Source: Alitta virens (lineage: Eukaryota; Annelida; Polychaeta; Phyllodocida; Nereididae). From it: a DNA stretch of 64,000 nt. Both the position numbers and the translations under genes were made by a program. Of this stretch, positions 55,401 through 64,000 are shown one piece after another (within the stretch, counting starts at the first letter, position 1; the number at the start of each line of letters is the position of its first letter). The stretch is taken from NCBI GenBank assembly GCA_932294295.1, contig OW028576.1, positions 40,311,247-40,375,246 of the forward strand, given 5' to 3'. The notes beneath the pieces are model-generated. The model did no database searches and had not been told where the DNA came from. It was given only the letters and a program-made list of their open reading frames with translations.

Positions 55401-56024
55401 CACTTGATTACCTCACAATTCATTTTAAGACGTCATACGTCATTAACAATGGTTAGGCCACATTTAGATTAATGCATATACATGTGCTGATGCGTGTGCA
55501 TGTATATTGTACAACAGAAAATATAAACATATATTTTGACGGACTAATGTGAATGATTAATTAAAGCTGCACTGTTTCTATGTACATATGCAAAAGAAAT
55601 ATATTTTGCTGTTAATCTTGATAAGCAGCATGTGCTGTTAGCCTACATGCATAAGATCACACATGACATTGTCATTATTTACTCAATGACCGTGGTGAAT
55701 TCATTAGAAAACTATTTTAGGCATATCATACCTATGTGTTGCAGACACCATTACACACGTTTCTTGGATTTCTCGAGTTGTTTTCTGCATATATTGTAAC
55801 AAAAACTGCCCAGACAAGACGGTATATTAAGTTGGTCAAACATTGGCGCAATGTCAATATTGTCACCTTTGAAAGATTAATGGTTGGTTCCATATCATTT
55901 GTTACAACTCCTCTCTGATGGTTCATGTGTACATGGTTTGAAAATTCAAGATTTCTGATTGGCTGGTCCGGTTGATGATGGCAAACCTCTTGAATTTTTT
56001 TTTACCAACGCATTAAATCGAAGT

Positions 56025-56325
56025 TCTTAGAGTACAATAGAGACTTTTCACTAATTACTCAATTTGTTTTTCAGACACAGTAGATCACAACTAACTGATT
56101 TCACAAATATAATTTTCTTTGGGAAATAGCAGAAATCAACTAAATGATAAGATGTCAAATATACAATAAATATACCTTAAATATGCAGTAAAAATACTGC
56201 TGCTAGGATGCACTTGGCTTCAGCCAATCAAGGTCAAAGGCAGGAACTTTTTCAGCTATTATAACAGTATTCTGTCGAAGCCACCTAGTGGAAATACAGA
56301 GAACCTTCTGTGAAAATACACTGTT
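56025..56325 (+). repeat. Dispersed ~300-bp repeat, also in the lectin intron
   Basis: Shares with 14325-14640: TGATAAGATGTCAAATATAC, AAATACTGCTGC.AGGATGCACTT, GCTTCAGCCAATCA, GGAACTTTTTC, ACAGTATTCTGT/GCAGTATTCTGT and AGAGAACCTTC.GTGAAAAT. No terminal repeats found. Confidence 0.8.
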
Positions 56326-57517
56326 TCAATGCCCTGAGCCATTTCTTCTTTATCGTATAAACCTGTTTAATGAAGTGGCAGTCATCTGGGTGACCAGATA
56401 ACCAGTTTCTAAAACTTGGGAACAATGTAATAGTGAGGATGTCACCAAGATGTGGCGCAGTACTGCGTAAGCGTAAATGATCAAGTAAATCATAAAGAAA
56501 ATGTTATAAGAGCAAAACGATATTACAGAGAAACAAAAGTTCGGTTAATTTGTGAAAGTTTGATTTGCTGTAAGAAATTATGTTAGAAACATAGATGTAC
56601 TATAGAGCCTTAAGAGGAATGTTATATGTAAGAAGTAACTTTCTTTTTGGCACTTCCAAACATGAAGAGTCCTACATGAACTATGCTAGTTGTGCCAAGT
56701 ACCTTGTTGCTTAACATGACAACATCACTTCATCTTTTATTCATGAGTCTGTCCAATAAGCAAACAACACACACATGCATTGGTGAATTCACATAATTCT
56801 GAGGAACTGATGGTGCTGCTCTTTTACAATGAGGTACATTTCTAACATGGTGAGGACTCCTATCCTAAATATCTCATCATTACATCTGCCTCTGCAAGTT
56901 TTTTTTTTTTTAAAACAAATTTACTTATTTCATGATTAATAAAAATTTGAAAACCAGTCGATTTGTATTTCAATATTACCAATTTGGAGAAGTATGTCGA
57001 TTTTCTTTTTTACACTTCATGTTTTTTTGCCTGATTTGATTTGAAGTGACAAATAAGCCCACTTGGGCTGGGTCCATGTATTGTGATTTTCTTTTTTTTG
57101 TTGTTTTATGTATTGGACTTGTCAATAAATATTTTCGTATAGTATTGTGTATCTGCCATTTTGATAGGCAAGCATAATGATGAGATGAAAATGCTTGGAG
57201 TCCAAAAAATGTTACACACTATTTTACTTGATCATGTTTTGTATGTCAATGAATATCTTCTTTTTTTTTCATATGAAAAGAGGACTATCAAATAATATTA
57301 AATTTTAGCATTTTTAAAAATCTCGATCTCCAAGATTTTAATAAACAACAGTGTTTACGAAAATAACCAGGGGGTTTTAATGAAAATAACAAATTATTGC
57401 AACTTCTACCACACTGTGTCAGTTACAGGCGCCTTTGCTTATATATATACATATACATTTTAACTAATTATTTGAAGATGTATCACAATATTTTTAAAAC
57501 TTAAATACTATATTTCG
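56326..57517. other. Intronic or intergenic, no exon seen
   Basis: A SINE 3' fragment lies at 56826-56900. Otherwise AT-rich with poly-T runs. Confidence 0.45.
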
Positions 57518-57532
57518 TTATATGATAAATAC

Positions 57533-57649
57533 CTTCTGATTTTTAATGGCAGCTCCTTCACACCCTGAATACAGACATAATGTTGTCAGGATGAACAAAA
57601 GTATTTGCTTCAAGACGTTGAAAATATGCAATGAAAAACCTCCTAGCAT
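57533..57649 (-). CDS. Signal-peptide exon of the Asp/Asn-rich secreted protein
   Basis: Minus strand, 39 codons from the ATG at 57649-57647 (another in-frame ATG lies at 57670), ending with a donor CAGAAG followed by GTATTT. It reads MLGGFSLHIFNVLKQILLFI, then LTTLCLYSGCEGAAIKNQK: a classic signal peptide with a likely cut after the CEG region. The donor is phase 0, as is the acceptor at 54560, so the two exons join in frame. Intermediate exons cannot be excluded. The pairing is inference from strand, order, phase and the lack of any other partner. Confidence 0.6.
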
Positions 57650-57754
57650 CTCTTCTATACATGGATACATGTTTTGTTTGAAAAAAAAACACAGATATTT
57701 GACGTCAGCTGGAAATTTTAGGACATCAAATTTTCTCCCAAAAAAAATCCCCAA

Positions 57755-57811
57755 ATGTTAGATATCTCATAATACAGGATCAGCAGAACTTTATTGATAA
57801 GTTAAATATTT
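57755..57811. other. Possible 5' flank of the Asp/Asn-rich gene
   Basis: Short AT-rich stretch upstream of the signal-peptide exon; no TATA box could be assigned with confidence. Confidence 0.25.
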
Positions 57812-57958
57812 ATAGGTTATCACATGGCAAGAGGCTGTATCTCCCTGGTATCATCACCCGAGACTCTGTTTCATCCCGAGACCCGTAGGGTCATATGATA
57901 CAGGTCAAGGGTGATGATACCTGGGAGATACAGCCTCTTGCCATTGTGATAACCTATT
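57812..57958. repeat. Hairpin-forming inverted repeat
   Basis: The left arm AGGTTATCACATGGCAAGAG ... GGTATCATCACCC (57814-57859) pairs with the right arm GGGTGATGATACC ... GGTT-complement ending near 57955. The arms are ~46 bp with two or three differences and a 49-base loop that itself holds CCCGAGAC twice. Confidence 0.9.
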
Positions 57959-57999
57959 TATCCCATGAATTCTGTTTTAAAGCTAAAAATTGAAAATTA

Positions 58000-58647
58000 T
58001 TGGTAACATTTTACCAATAATAACATAGCTTTTACATGATTTCCTTCACTTCAACATGTTACAATGGCTTAAGTAAATTATCTTTTTGCTTAATGCTTCA
58101 TAGGCCGCAGGAGGGCTTTTATGACTAGAGATTGGCCAAAAACAAAATCTACTGACGTACTATTCTCAAATGACCGGATCGGAACTATGTTGTCCTAATT
58201 AAACTAGAAATCAATGTGCGGTCATGATGCGCGACGAAGAAAATAGGCCAAAACGTCACAACAAACTTGTATCAATTGATGACGTCACAGAGAATGCCTT
58301 TGCGCATGTCACGGCAATATCCCCGCTCAAGTGGAACGATCGCGATTTTGGTTGCCCCTTTCCCTCTGTACATTCCCTGCAAAAGTTTTGTAATGGGGAG
58401 AAAATGCACCAAGGCATGAGATAAAGGATTTTACAAGCTACAGTCACGCCAAAATTTATTCAGAAACTTTCACTAATAAATAACCTTACATAACTTGTAA
58501 ACTACATTGGCAAATGCATTGCAATCATACTGCTGACAGCTGTTGACATATACATAAGAATAATACCATAGAATCCCAGTCCAGGCCCAGACCTTCAGGC
58601 CGCATCGTAGACGAGGGTCTAGTGAATATTAAAGCACGGCGAGATAC
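58000..58647. other. Intergenic, no gene supported
   Basis: Short overlapping frames near 58224-58447 have no domain or splice support. Confidence 0.4.
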
Positions 58648-58896
58648 ACTATGAACTTTGGTTGGTTCCGTTTTTGGCATTGCAACTCTTGTCCGACGTT
58701 TTGTGTATGGTTATTTCGATGATTCGAGACGTCTGATTGGCTAAGAGGCCGTAAAATTAATTATTTTTTGTTGGCGATGACGGTCGACGATCATTCTTGC
58801 CTAAATACTTGTCAAGTAGAAAACGATAATTTCGGAAATAGTGTAAACCGTGACCCATCGCGACCTAAAAACCAGGTAAACTAGGTAATCATAGTG
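58648..58896 (+). mobile_element. CACTATGA-terminal short element, copy 1
   Basis: About 245 bp starting CACTATGAACTTTGGTTGG and ending ATCATAGTG. The outer eight bases are perfect inverted repeats (CACTATGA/TCATAGTG). A second copy lies at 60029-60279 in the same orientation. No target duplication is obvious. Confidence 0.65.
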
Positions 58897-60027
58897 AGAG
58901 TGGTGACAAAAGTAGGTCAATCACTGCACCTGATAATTCTAAGCGGCGAACAAAATAGTTCTTTAAAATGTGTCCGGTATGACGTTGCATAAAGTTATTT
59001 ATACCGTCAAATTCCTTTCATCCATAACGGGATTCTACTCGACCCTCTCCTGCAGAACCTGCGGAACCTGCGGAATCTGCGGAAAGGTGTGATTGAGGGT
59101 CTTGCGTCAGGGCTGATAGAATCCAATGCCACCTTGAGAAAAATAACTTCTAATACAGTTCAAAATTACATGAAATTTTGAAAGTGTCTGAATTTTTTTT
59201 TAATATGAATGTAGACGTCTATACTATGCTAAACCACTTGGTTTAGTGGCCATCTTGACACCGATGTCTTGCAGCAATCAAAACAATCAATCAATCAAAC
59301 ATTCAATTTAGTTGTCTTGTTTACTATCATATTGGCCAATAATTTAATCAATAAATCATTTGTTCAACATTTTGTAGTGCAATAATGGATTTAGAAAATT
59401 TTGGATTTTTTTATTTTCTTTCCTTTTTGTAATATAAGTCAAGATATGAATATAACATGTTGTAGAAATCAAATAAAAAAAAAAAGTCTTTATTGCAAAC
59501 TTTGATAAAAAAAATAGCTATTATTAATGGATATATACGAAAAGTGCTGACATGGTAGTTGGCAATTTATGAGTAACCATTTATTTCATTTTGAATGTTT
59601 TATATAATTAGTATTTGCACAAACTGCGTGACCAAGTGAAAAATCATGCACAATTTAGAACATAGCAGCCAAGTTGCACACAAGACAAGTAATGAAGTAT
59701 ATTTTATACAAATACAGATATTATGAATCAATAAAACTGTACACATTTTTCTTTTTATATCCAAAAAATAATATCATTAATGCTTGATATGAAATCAACA
59801 CATTGTCAAAAAAAGAATAATAATAATAAAGAAAGGTTAACAAACAGTGCTAATAGTTGTCTTATGTTCTTATATATTTTACTTTCTGTCAATCCTGACA
59901 ATAGCCATTATAATTATAAGTTGTGTTAACAGTGCCATAATGTTATTACAATGTATATTGGACATTTAAGCAACAACATGTTCTTGAAATGATTATGTTT
60001 CAACAACTTTGGTCAATCTAATCTTCA
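58897..60027. other. Intergenic, no gene seen
   Basis: A small GCGGAACCTGCGGAATCTGC tandem near 59060. Otherwise AT-rich. Confidence 0.4.
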
Positions 60028-60028
60028 C

Positions 60029-60279
60029 ACTATGAACTTTGGTTGGTTCCGTTTTTGGCATTGCAACTCTTGTCCGACGTTTTGCGTACGCTTATTTCGA
60101 CGATTTGAGACGTCTGATTGACTGAGAGGCCATAAAGTAATTATTTTTTGTTGGCGATGACGGTCGACATTCTTGTCTTAATACTTGTCAAATAAAATAA
60201 AATAAATTTCGGAAATAGTGTAAACCGTGACCCATCGCGACCCATCGCGACCTAAAATATAGGTAAACTAATCATAGTG
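60029..60279 (+). mobile_element. CACTATGA-terminal short element, copy 2
   Basis: Roughly 85-90% like 58648-58896 by eye, with a local expansion (AATAAAATAAAATAAA and a repeated CCATCGCGAC). It ends ATCATAGTG. Confidence 0.65.
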
Positions 60280-60506
60280 CTACAAGTTTATAAACCGGAT
60301 ATTGAAACACACTTTTTGATTTTGCGTAATATGTTTTTGAAATATCTTTTCCAACAACTTTGTACAAGCTAACCGCATATTTCATAGCTTTTGGACAGGA
60401 TTGATATCGACATTGGTTTTTTGCAAAAAATGTTTTCGAGATTGGCCTACCCAAACCAAATATTTTGGAAAGACATGTTGTGTGCAGCGAGATAACTATT
60501 TAGGTA

Positions 60507-60853
60507 TTATGCCACCGACTCTGTATCGATTCGTGAAGTTGGAAGTTCATTGTCAATCATGCTGTTTCCTTCTTCTTTTTCTTCATTTGTTTCTTCTCTA
60601 TCTTCATTTCCTCCCGGTTCTAAAGTCCTTCTTTTCCTCTTAACTCTCTTTTTCTTCCTTCCATCAATGCTTCTACTCTCGATTGGGTCAAGCGTGTGGG
60701 TCAACGGAATGTATTGGTAATTTTGTGCACCAAAAGTGATGACGTCATTGCTCTGTGATGTTGATTGTGCCCCGGGATCAATGGCATCATTATTAGAAGC
60801 AGACAAAGATGGAGGGTTCGTTGGTGTGTTGTAAAGTATGTTTAAGTCTTTGC
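60507..60853 (-). CDS. Unknown four-exon gene, terminal exon
   Basis: Minus strand, after TTGCTACATTTCAG (phase 1). It encodes 114 residues and a stop at 60509-60507. It starts KDLNILYNTPTNPPSLSAS. A strongly basic cluster GRKKKRVKRKRRTLEPGG could be a nuclear signal or membrane-proximal basic patch. It is followed by an acidic EDREETNEEKEEGN stretch. No domain recognised. It looks like the disordered tail of a longer protein whose N-terminal part lies beyond the right edge of the window. Confidence 0.7.
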
Positions 60854-61170
60854 CTGAAATGTAGCAAAAACCACATTTTTAATGTTTTTTTTATTTTTAG
60901 GTCAAAATCTGTAATGCTCGTGTGTAAAAGGGGCCTATAAGTCTCAAGATCAGGTTAATGTTGACCTGGTTAGAGCTTACAGTGGGCCAACATCTCAGAT
61001 GGCATTCCAATTCGTACCAAAATTGGCCAAAATTTTTTTGGACGCCTTAAAACATTTAAATTTGAGTCCAGCTATTTTTGCTTTATGGCACTTTTTCATG
61101 CATGAATTTTCTTAGGGATCATACTTACTGTCCTGAAAACACATTTTCACTACATTTACCCTAAAATAAT

Positions 61171-61240
61171 GCCAAATGTGCCACGTGCGTTTTCCATGAG
61201 ATGGATAAACGCCTGGAAAACGCACATGGCACAGTTGGTT
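61171..61240. repeat. CACGTGCGTTTTCC-type palindrome, copy 3
   Basis: GCCAAATGTGCCACGTGCG...AACGCACATGGCACAGTTGG with near-perfect pairing. It lies 20 bases past the donor of the exon ending at 61260, inside the intron. Confidence 0.8.
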
Positions 61241-61259
61241 ATGTAACAGCAGTCTGTAC

Positions 61260-61402
61260 CTGTATGAGTTTCATCTTTAGTCTTGCTCTGTTCATTGAAG
61301 TTGTTCCAGACCCTTGCCTCATTATCCTTGGGAAGGGTATTGTCTTTTATGCTCGTTTTTGGCCCCCAAGCATCCCAGATGAAGGTCTCAGATTTCCGCT
61401 GA
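61260..61402 (-). CDS. Unknown four-exon gene, third visible exon
   Basis: Minus strand, 143 bp, acceptor TATCATTTTCAG (phase 2), donor CATACAG followed by GTACAG (phase 1). It encodes QRKSETFIWDAWGPKTSIKD, then NTLPKDNEARVWNNFNEQ... Both phases fit the neighbouring exons. A second AG four bases on (exon start 61398) would be phase 0 and does not fit the upstream exon. Confidence 0.7.
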
Positions 61403-61691
61403 CTGAAAATGATACAAAAATCCACCTTGAAGTTTATTATGTACAAAATATGCAGTGCTGGTCAAGTTTATTGGAACACCTGTTGAAAAACTGACAAATA
61501 TTTCGTACTAGTTGGTAGTCCTACTTATTTTATATAATCATACAGGCCTCTGGAAGTTCAGAAAGAAATTGAATCGTAAATATTGAAGGAAACAAAATCT
61601 CAAATCATGAATCTATACAGACCTCTGCAAATTCACTTTAATAAACAAAACATATATATATATTAATCTTGAATCTTGAATCTTAACAGAC

Positions 61692-61760
61692 CTGTGAGGA
61701 TTCCTGCTGGCCAAATTACTAGTTGCTGTTCCAGGTACAACTATGTTGTCTTCAGGAATT
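61692..61760 (-). CDS. Unknown four-exon gene, second visible exon
   Basis: Minus strand, 69 bp, acceptor TTATTATTTCAG (phase 2), donor CCTCACAG followed by GTCTGT (phase 2). It encodes IPEDNIVVPGTATSNLASRN plus PH. Small but framed by good sites, with matching phases on both sides. Confidence 0.65.
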
Positions 61761-61808
61761 CTGAAATAATAATAATTGTAAAATACACCAAAAAATATAA
61801 GCATTATA

Positions 61809-61871
61809 ATGGCCAAATGTGCTAAGTGCGTTTTCCATGCGTTTGGAAAACGCATGTGGCTCATTGGCCAT
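61809..61871. repeat. CACGTGCGTTTTCC-type palindrome, copy 4 (shortest)
   Basis: ATGGCCAAATGTGCTAAGTG..GCGTTTTCC / GGAAAACGCATGTGGCTCATTGGCCAT; just the outer arms with almost no loop. It lies in the intron upstream of the exon at 61760. Confidence 0.8.
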
Positions 61872-63249
61872 GTAGTACACTGAAATCTTATTTTACATAT
61901 AATTTAAGTCTGCATGAAGTCTGTATGGTGTAATTTACAAACTACCGGTTCCTTTAAGTCTATAGCGGGGTTACACCAGCCCTGGTTAACATTTTGCTTT
62001 CATTTCAATGTATCTACCTAAGCATTACTTTAATCTGTTGCTTGTAGTAACAATATTTCCAATGCATGATTTGATGTATCATTTACGTTGTCATTTATAA
62101 CTAATTAATCATAATTGCTCTAGGAGGAAGTACCGGTTATTTACTAATTGGTGTGACATTGTTGTAACATTTTGCTATAAATGTTTACAAACTGTTATTG
62201 CTACTTATGTTGAGGGTTTCCTTAAGAGCATCTCAGTTATCGATTTCATGTCAGTGTGTGTTAAAAACGCTTTGCGCCAAATAAAATCGCCGATATTATC
62301 CACGCCTAAACCACTATCCACGTCTTGTCTTTATTAACATTATCCATTGTACTATTTAATTATTTTCGGTGTGTTTAGCATTGTTCAGTTAAATTTCCAA
62401 AATTTTATTTTAGGCCTAATAGCTAATTTTTACAAAAGTTCATCGATAAAAATAAAGCTGAATAACAACTTGAGATAGTAAAAATGGCTAAATGCGAATC
62501 AGAATAAAAATGTCTATACTGTAGCAGTGGTTATTCAAAATGTCTAAAATGTTAAATTAGCCAGCTGGTTTAAAAGAGAGTCAAAGAATTTCAGTGAAAT
62601 TATATTTTGCTGCAAGACAGTTTACACATTTCTATCAATAAAGATGAGGCTTAAAGCTGCACTCTCTGTCAAAATGCAAGTTTCAAATACTATTTCAATA
62701 ATTTAAAATTGCTTTTATAAATTAATAAATCAAGAGACACTTAATTTGTATCAGCTAGTCAGTCCATCAGGCATTAATTACGAAAAATAAATAATTAATT
62801 GAAAGAAAATCCAGACCAAAACATTGGAAACACCATGGAAATGGCATCATCACCCATTGTTCAGTATTGTAACGTCATCACTAGGTTTACTTACATATTG
62901 TATTTTTGATGGCAAGAAAAACTCTATTTATATTATTTATTGTACCTTAAAGTTAAATTCCTGTGCACAAATGAGCATTTAATGGTAAGAAATATCATGA
63001 GACAAGAAGGAAGTATTGCTTTATATAATTATTTGCCTATGATCAATCTAGAAACATAGGGAACTTTCATAACTTGTTAGTAAAAATGGCTAAAGGGGAC
63101 AGAGTCAAAATATCTATATACTGTTAGCAATGGTTAGTCCAAATATCTTTAAGATCATTAAATAGCCAATTTTACATATCAAGTCAAAGAATTTAGTGCA
63201 ATTATATTTGCTGCAAGACATTGTATATTTGATTTATTCATTTTCTTAC
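61872..63249 (-). other. Intron of the unknown gene, holding a TTAA-MITE
   Basis: A family copy starts TTAAAGCTGCACTCTCTGTC at 62651 and runs to about 63020 (CCAGACCAAAACATTGGAAA, TTTTTGATGGCAAGAAAAAC). Its right terminal repeat is lost. No further exon is seen. Confidence 0.6.
62655..63020 (+). mobile_element. TTAA-MITE copy
   Basis: Left end AGCTGCACTCTCTGTCAAAA after TTAA (62651-62654). The body is collinear with 53334-53732; the right end has decayed. Confidence 0.75.
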
Positions 63250-63346
63250 GTAATTTCACTGCTGGGTTTATTTGGCGACGCCTGGTGGGAAATTTCGTCA
63301 TCATTCAAAACTGGTTCTTTGTCACTGACAACTGAAATTCGTCTGC
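63250..63346 (-). CDS. Unknown four-exon gene, first visible exon
   Basis: Minus strand, 97 bp, acceptor ATGATATTTTAG (phase 1), donor AAATTAC followed by GTAAG (phase 2). It encodes RRISVVSDKEPVLNDDEISH then QASPNKPSSEI. The phase-2 donor joins the phase-2 acceptor at 61760. Because this exon starts with a split codon, at least one more exon lies to the right, probably outside the window. Confidence 0.6.
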
Positions 63347-64000
63347 CTAAAATATCATACATTATTATCATATATTCTATAGTAGAAATCACAATTAATG
63401 CACGTTTTTTTAAATCGCAGTTTTACAAATCAATCATGAAGCAGCACAAAATAAATCTAAATTTTACCAATTAGTCAAACCCCATAATAGTTATACACTT
63501 CTGTAATAACAGCTACATTATGAAAATTTTAGCCAAGATTTTTATGATGATATATTTTACATAATTTTTTGGACACTTATCTTCTTTTTCATGTTACCTT
63601 AATTTACACTAATAAAAATCATGTCCATCATTTCGTATCTTGATAAAAATAATTTAAATGTGTTGCAACTATCACAACCAATCAGACACCTTGATTCAAA
63701 TGTGTACATTCAGTTGTAAAATGGAACCTACAGCTATTCATAGTCTCTTTATATATAAATTTGAATTTGTTTTTTTCTCTGAACATGACATATGGAATGG
63801 CCATAACGACAACAAGTAAAAAAAACTTAAAGGGTGGACAATTATTTTCTTTAGAATGTTGCAGAGGTTTTTATCAGATAGCAATTTTAATTAAGTATTT
63901 TTAACTTATGTATCACAATTCTAGCCATTTCTCAAAACTCATTGTACACTTGCTTTTCACGAAAAAAAATGAATAAAATCCAATATTTACAATAATCTAC
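63347..64000. other. Right end, no exon seen
   Basis: AT-rich; presumably intron of the minus-strand unknown gene. No acceptable splice-flanked frame was found. Confidence 0.4.

Larger units (their letters stand above)
54561..57532 (-). other. Likely intron of the Asp/Asn-rich gene
   Basis: From a GT at 57532-57531 to an AG at 54562-54561 on the minus strand, ~3 kb, if no exon is missed. It carries two nested SINEs, a CCCAGA-type MITE, a dispersed repeat and a SINE fragment. Confidence 0.5.

Noticed and set aside
61201..61494. Plus-strand 97-residue frame
   Set aside because: Antisense of the phase-matched minus-strand exon 61402-61260.

Overview
The window is invertebrate nuclear DNA. It is AT-rich, its genes carry spliceosomal introns, and it is packed with transposon remains (SINEs with tRNA-like heads, LINE reverse transcriptases, a hAT transposase, short TIR elements, foldback palindromes, minisatellites). 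A C-type lectin, a GT77-like glycosyltransferase and a metazoan env-bearing retroelement fit a marine animal. The phylum cannot be fixed from the sequence alone.

Left end (762-13341): a 12.57-kb Ty3/gypsy-type LTR retrotransposon that looks complete and very young. Its two 439-bp LTRs show no difference by eye, it has a 4-bp target duplication (CTAA), and gag, pol and env are uninterrupted. Env has a signal peptide, a basic cleavage motif followed by a fusion-peptide-like stretch, and two membrane segments, as in class I F-type envelope proteins of errantivirus-like elements. The 3' LTR ends about 150 bp before the TATA box of a lectin-like gene in the same orientation (13489-15956: signal-peptide frame, WSC-like module, C-type lectin exon), which seems to carry a frameshift in its first exon.

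Middle (16-29 kb): a broken hAT transposase (17104-19180), a TIR element (20997-21588), an AACGTT-rich block (21700-22315), and a ~2-kb compound inverted repeat (24440-26490). Minus-strand exons at 32157-31519 and 30190-29346 join in phase into a 493-residue type II membrane protein of the GT77/nucleotide-diphospho-sugar transferase type.

Right half: decayed LINEs (35930-36940, 43740-45170, 48450-49050), one of them cut by a solo LTR related to the large element (36951-37404); a 94-bp satellite with a 188-bp two-monomer pattern; 39-bp and 30-bp minisatellites that read open in several frames; SINEs nested inside other repeats; and several copies of three short TIR or palindrome families. Two further minus-strand genes can be assembled by splice phase. 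One is a secreted Asp/Asn-rich protein (exons 57649-57533 and 54560-53754, with two compensating frameshifts and a stop codon). The other is an unknown gene with four terminal exons (63346-63250, 61760-61692, 61402-61260, 60853-60507).

Cellular genes cover only a small part of the window. The remainder is intergenic or intronic and repeat-derived. All similarity statements were made by eye; no searches were run.
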